NCBI GenBank assembly: GCA_001295905.1
Contig: LJHT01000133.1
Coordinates: 40,614 to 104,613, forward strand
Direction of reading: 5' to 3'
DNA: 64,000 nucleotides
Source of the DNA: a beta proteobacterium AAP51
GTDB taxonomy: Bacteria > Pseudomonadota > Gammaproteobacteria > Burkholderiales > Burkholderiaceae_C
Position 1 is the first letter of the stretch. Every line of letters begins with the position of its first letter. The notes under the pieces are model-generated. The model was not told where the DNA came from. It did no database searches and worked only from the letters and a program-made list of their open reading frames with translations. Positions 60,755-64,000 of this stretch are shown here, piece by piece. The position numbers and the translations under genes were made by a program.

Positions 60755-61186
60755 CCTCCAGAGGGAGGCGTGCGCAAAGGCCGCTGTCAGCGTGAGTGGA
60801 CCCTGGTGAGTCAGCGCTGTGGGTCGGCTTGGTAGCCGTCGCCGACCGCCAGCGCTGTGCCGACAGAAGTGTCCCAGGTGTTTCGCGGTTCTGAACGAAG
60901 GTCGGCTTTGTGGCTTCGCACCGACCGACGGCTCCTGGCCGAAGCGAGCCGATCGGGCTTGCACCCTAAGCGGCCTCTGGCACGCACGCGCCTCTGTTTC
61001 CGGGCATCCTGCTTCATCGAGATCGCAGCGGATTCGCTCTGCCGTAGCATGTAAAGTGTTTCCAGTACTACACAGGGGTAGCCGAGTCCCCACGCCTTAG
61101 TGTCGACATCACTGTGTGCGTGCTGGTGACGCCACAGTCAGCACCGCTCGACAGCCGCAACGTGCCTTAGAACTCAATCGATCCGG
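60755..61186. other. Gene-free stretch
   Basis: There are 432 bases with only short chance frames. It includes GTAAAGTG and TACTACACAGGGG near 61050-61080 as the likely promoter zone for the downstream pair. Nothing else is identified. Confidence 0.4.
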
Positions 61187-62095
61187 ATGACCGCCCTCGA
61201 CCAATGGGTGCCTGCTTGGCGCAGGCCAACCGTCCCATGGCTGCCTGCCCGGCATAACGTGTTGGACGCCGCCGCCGCGACCTCTAAAGCTCTGGCAGCT
61301 ACCGACGAAGAGCGACTGTTGCTGCGCCTCCGCTTGGCACTTGCCTATGCGCGGCTCCAGCCGGAAGAGCTCAACGATTGCACCGAACGCACGAAGGTCG
61401 CTCGCATCTTGATGGAAGAGATCCGGCGCACCCAAGCTCCGTTCAGCACGAGGCTTCCTGCGGCCATCGAAGCACCTCTATCCGACCGCACCTTCGAGGT
61501 TGCACTCGAATCAGAGGACACAGCGAAGATCTGCCATACAGCCTTCCACTACATCGGTACGCACCGTGCCGGTCGTCACTACGGCCTTGCTCCTCATGGA
61601 CGTCAAGCAACCTCATTGCCGAGCTACCTCCTTACCTTTTCTCCCTTCGATATTGAAGGTGCACGGTCCTTCGTCGATGATTGGCTACCAAATCTATCTT
61701 TGAGCGTCCTTTCTCGGGCTTTCGGATTTCGAGTATCGCCGAGTAACTCCTTCTCATTCTCGCTGGCCCGCTCTTTAAGCCAACTCCGAAGTGAAGGGCT
61801 TGGGGTCGATGTCGTTCTAACCTATGTCAATCCGAATGTCGGATTCACTGGTGCAACCCACCGCGCCAGCGGTTGGGTCCCGCTGGCTGAGGAACCCGCG
61901 AAGTACTTCTACGTAAACTCTGCGTATGTGACGTCACGTGAGCTTGCTTCGAGACACCAATGGGCGGAAAGCGGACGAACACCGCAGCTTTCGATCGTTC
62001 CACTGCTTCCACTAAGGATCTACGCTTTGCCGATCTCAAAGCGAGGCGTCGCCCATTTTCAAACTAGGGGCCTTAATGAATTACAAGGGCGTTGA
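61187..62095 (+). CDS. Mom/GNAT-like protein (putative transferase fold)
   Basis: The product is 302 residues. The segment LSVLSRAFGFRVSPSNSFSFSLARSLSQLRSEGLGVDVVLTYVNPNVGFTGATHRASGWVPL resembles the pattern of Mom-type and related GNAT-like phage proteins. Those have SYADP-x2-GH-x-G-x-IY-x-A-x-W; here it is TYVNPNVGFTGATHRASGW. Mom modifies adenine in phage Mu DNA to block restriction. The N-terminal 90 residues are helical and unrecognised. The start is ATG 61187. The stop lies 20 bases inside the next gene, so the two are coupled. The assignment is tentative. Confidence 0.45.
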   Translation: MTALDQWVPAWRRPTVPWLPARHNVLDAAAATSKALAATDEERLLLRLRLALAYARLQPEELNDCTERTKVARILMEEIRRTQAPFSTRLPAAIEAPLSDRTFEVALESEDTAKICHTAFHYIGTHRAGRHYGLAPHGRQATSLPSYLLTFSPFDIEGARSFVDDWLPNLSLSVLSRAFGFRVSPSNSFSFSLARSLSQLRSEGLGVDVVLTYVNPNVGFTGATHRASGWVPLAEEPAKYFYVNSAYVTSRELASRHQWAESGRTPQLSIVPLLPLRIYALPISKRGVAHFQTRGLNELQGR

Positions 62096-63275
62096 TTGGA
62101 TCGCATTCACGAGATTCAACCCAAAGCGCCCGCTGTACGAGCGGGACATTATGAACTTCGTCTGCCTTCCTGATGACGCGGTAGTGAATCTAACCTACCG
62201 CAAAAAGTGGATGTCTGACGAGATTTGGGCAATATGCAAAGGCGGCCGTGGCATGCCCAAGCGACTGCTCATTTGTCTGTATCTTGGCGACGAAGAAAAG
62301 ATGGGGCCAATTCTTCCATTGAGATTTGCAAGAGTTCTTTCTGCGGAGACCCATGGCGAGGTTGCTTTCGCACAGCCCGGAGTAGAGAAGGACACTCGCG
62401 TTGTCACTATATCGGCTGCATTGGACCGTCGCCCGTCGCGTCGCCTATGGGATGGCCTGCCCGCGTACATCGCAGAGTCGCGGATCTATGATGCCAATGC
62501 GCCACTTACGAGGTATCTCGAAGCCGCCGTACCGCAAGGACCCAATGAGCAAGCGGAACCGCCTCTTGGTTGGCATGAACAAGTCGATCTCCTGAGGGAG
62601 CGTTCACCTCAAGCGCGCAGCGGTCGGCACTGGGCGCTTTTCGGTGGGTTTCGCAGCATTGAGGGAGCTGCCGACCCACAAAGACTTCAGGGGAAGCGCG
62701 CCGAAACACGCAAGGTAACAACCTATCGACTTCTCGGAGGGCAAAGCTACGAAGTGGACTGTCATCTACACGAGGAAAGCCTTAAGGACCTGGCGGAGGT
62801 GCCAATTTGCGCGACAGTAGTTGGGCCGCATCTGGAGGTGTTTCCTGCCAATCTCTCGCAAGTTGGCTTAGGGGCTACGTTGAACTTCTTGGTTGTTGCT
62901 CAGCGGAAGTTCTCATTAGAGACTGTTGGGGTCAACTTTACGCTGACGACGAATCAGACAAGCGCATCTGAAGGAGTGATTGCCGCACCAAGAGGTTCTG
63001 CGCCTGAGTTTCATTGTCGCGTCGAGATTGGTCCCCCTCGTACGTTCTGGGCATTGACGTTCCTTCTTCTGCTTTTAGGTTCCGTACTATTGAGCTTCTC
63101 CAGCGATTCAATACGAGAGATCTACGACCTTGCAAAGTTGCTATCTGGAGGGCAATGGCCGAGTCTTTCGCAGAGTTTGCTGAATTGGGTTGCAGTTCTC
63201 TCGAAAGGCCTTGGCGGCGTTCTATTGGCCAGTGCAAGCGTGTATGCGCTTCGAAAGGTGCCGTTCGGGAAATAG
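62076..63275 (+). CDS. C-terminally membrane-anchored protein, unrecognised
   Basis: The product is 399 residues, overlapping the upstream gene by 20 bases. The N-terminal half (about 1-200) is mixed alpha/beta without known motifs (GVDWIAFTRFNPKRPLYERDIMNFVC). A beta-rich middle follows (about 210-325). Two C-terminal hydrophobic helices are TFWALTFLLLLLGSVLLSF and LLNWVAVLSKGLGGVLLASASVYAL. Lower GC than the core points to acquisition. The overlap with the Mom/GNAT-like gene suggests a functional pair, possibly a membrane-linked defence or surface system. This is inference. Confidence 0.55.
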   Translation: MNYKGVDWIAFTRFNPKRPLYERDIMNFVCLPDDAVVNLTYRKKWMSDEIWAICKGGRGMPKRLLICLYLGDEEKMGPILPLRFARVLSAETHGEVAFAQPGVEKDTRVVTISAALDRRPSRRLWDGLPAYIAESRIYDANAPLTRYLEAAVPQGPNEQAEPPLGWHEQVDLLRERSPQARSGRHWALFGGFRSIEGAADPQRLQGKRAETRKVTTYRLLGGQSYEVDCHLHEESLKDLAEVPICATVVGPHLEVFPANLSQVGLGATLNFLVVAQRKFSLETVGVNFTLTTNQTSASEGVIAAPRGSAPEFHCRVEIGPPRTFWALTFLLLLLGSVLLSFSSDSIREIYDLAKLLSGGQWPSLSQSLLNWVAVLSKGLGGVLLASASVYALRKVPFGK

Positions 63276-64000
63276 GTCGCACGTCTTGGCAGCAGGACAT
63301 GCGGCTTGGGCCGGTAGGCATCGAACAGCTTACGATCCACGCGTTCGCCTGGCGATTGCACTCGCCGAAGAAAGAATGCCGCCTGGGTGCTCACGTTCCG
63401 CTCGACAGAGTCGGGGAAGTTGGGGTATGGAATGTTGCTTGTGGGTCGGTACAGCCAGTCTACGCGGCAGGGGAGCAGTCGTCGGATTAGCAGGACCGTC
63501 CAGCCGCAGCCCGAGGTCAGCTGTACCTCGTGTAGCTGCCGCTCGGGCCAGCGCTGGTGGCCGAACCGAACGTCGGCTTGAAGGCGGATACCGTGTGTAC
63601 GTCCGCCGGCGTCGGCCGGCTCCTCACCCTGCCCATGCAGCATCCGCAAAACGGAGGGCGGCTGCAGACTGGATCCGGTCTGTCGCAAGATTCAGCCCTA
63701 ATGACAGCGCTTGCGATGAGCCGTCGTTCAATGCTTATTCACTTGCTTTCCGTATTTGCGCCAACACCATATCCCCTGCGAAAAGCAAGCGAGCGCCCGT
63801 CGGCGCTGGATTGGTTTCTCTTTCACAAGTGGCGGACTTGTGTAACTCCGACTCGGTGCTGATCGATACTTCAGCATCCAAATCTGGCGCTGCAAGTCGA
63901 CCGCTGAGGCTAGAGCTTCGGGGCTGTACTGGGAAACCCAGCCTGTTGGCGCTGCTGACCAGCCCGCCCGATCATTTCATCGCACTTCCTTTCCACACTT
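63276..64000. other. Right-edge stretch without a supported gene
   Basis: There are 725 bases. A minus-strand frame (63122-63688) gives protein-like text such as VERNVSTQAAFFLRRVQSPGERVDRKLFDAY, but it overlaps the end of the previous gene and shows no start signal, so I do not call it. GTCTGTCGCAA near 63680 matches 11 bases of the complement of the gyrB-side end, but lacks spaced partners. Nothing else is identified before the window ends. Confidence 0.35.

Noticed and set aside
63122..63688. Minus-strand frame with text such as QAAFFLRRVQSPGERVDRKLFDAYRPK
   Set aside because: It overlaps the end of the plus-strand gene by about 150 bases, has no ribosome site, and I cannot tie it to a family. 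It may be a gene fragment.
63677..63690. GTCTGTCGCAA as the right end of the Tn7-like element
   Set aside because: Only 11 bases match and there are no partner sites at 20-23 base spacing. It may be chance, so I did not call a right end.

Overview
The window is a piece of a high-GC betaproteobacterial chromosome. It is most likely from the order Burkholderiales (Rubrivivax/Leptothrix/Methylibium-like). This is inferred from the origin gene order, the gene families and the codon use; no rRNA gene is present to confirm it. Positions 1-25166 are ordinary core genome. From about 25170 to the right edge the DNA is an accessory region with lower GC, more varied codon use and many gene-free stretches.

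Core part. A long-chain acyl-CoA synthetase, an HDOD protein, a GMC oxidoreductase and a MarC-family membrane protein lie on the minus strand, and a glycine-rich RRM protein on the plus strand. A minus-strand block from kdsD to a PII-like gene carries KDO/LPS genes (kdsD, kdsC, lptC) followed by an SDR gene and an SbtA-type bicarbonate transporter with its PII-like partner. On the plus strand come a Kef-type antiporter, a histidine phosphatase and apt. A PEP-CTERM protein follows on the minus strand. The replication-origin cluster is next: mnmE-yidC-yidD-rnpA-rpmH on the minus strand, then dnaA-dnaN-gyrB on the plus strand. The rpmH-dnaA gap holds a perfect DnaA box and a near-perfect one touching the dnaA start codon.

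Accessory part. It begins directly after the gyrB stop with three evenly spaced TTGCGAC repeats that look like transposon-end (TnsB) binding sites. The region contains a Tn7-like transposition operon (tnsA, tnsB, tnsC and two tniQ genes, 40601-47544). I infer that a Tn7-like element uses the gyrB 3' end as its target. Gene sets that look like defence cargo lie to its left. The first is a four-gene ABC-three-component-type operon with two different nuclease proteins (25526-29971). The second is a stand-alone zinc-deaminase-fold protein (30489-31277). The third is a giant SF1 helicase with a C-terminal Vsr/DUF559 nuclease, preceded by a small RHH-like gene and followed by a degenerate J-domain-like gene (33330-38547). 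To the right are a LexA-controlled umuDC operon whose UmuD lacks both catalytic residues, an H-NS-like silencer, a membrane-anchored P-loop NTPase with eleven 50-residue repeats, a broken tyrosine recombinase, a group of exported proteins, and unrecognised genes. One of these resembles Mom/GNAT-like proteins and overlaps a membrane protein gene.

How the parts relate. The left half is housekeeping. The right half behaves as a mobile-element and defence island with traces of repeated insertion: IS-end-like inverted repeats, a WD40 remnant, an integrase pseudogene, and repeats shared between distant gaps. The most interesting items are the gyrB-adjacent Tn7-like element, the two-nuclease ABC-3C operon, the lone deaminase, the catalytically dead UmuD, and the repeat NTPase.
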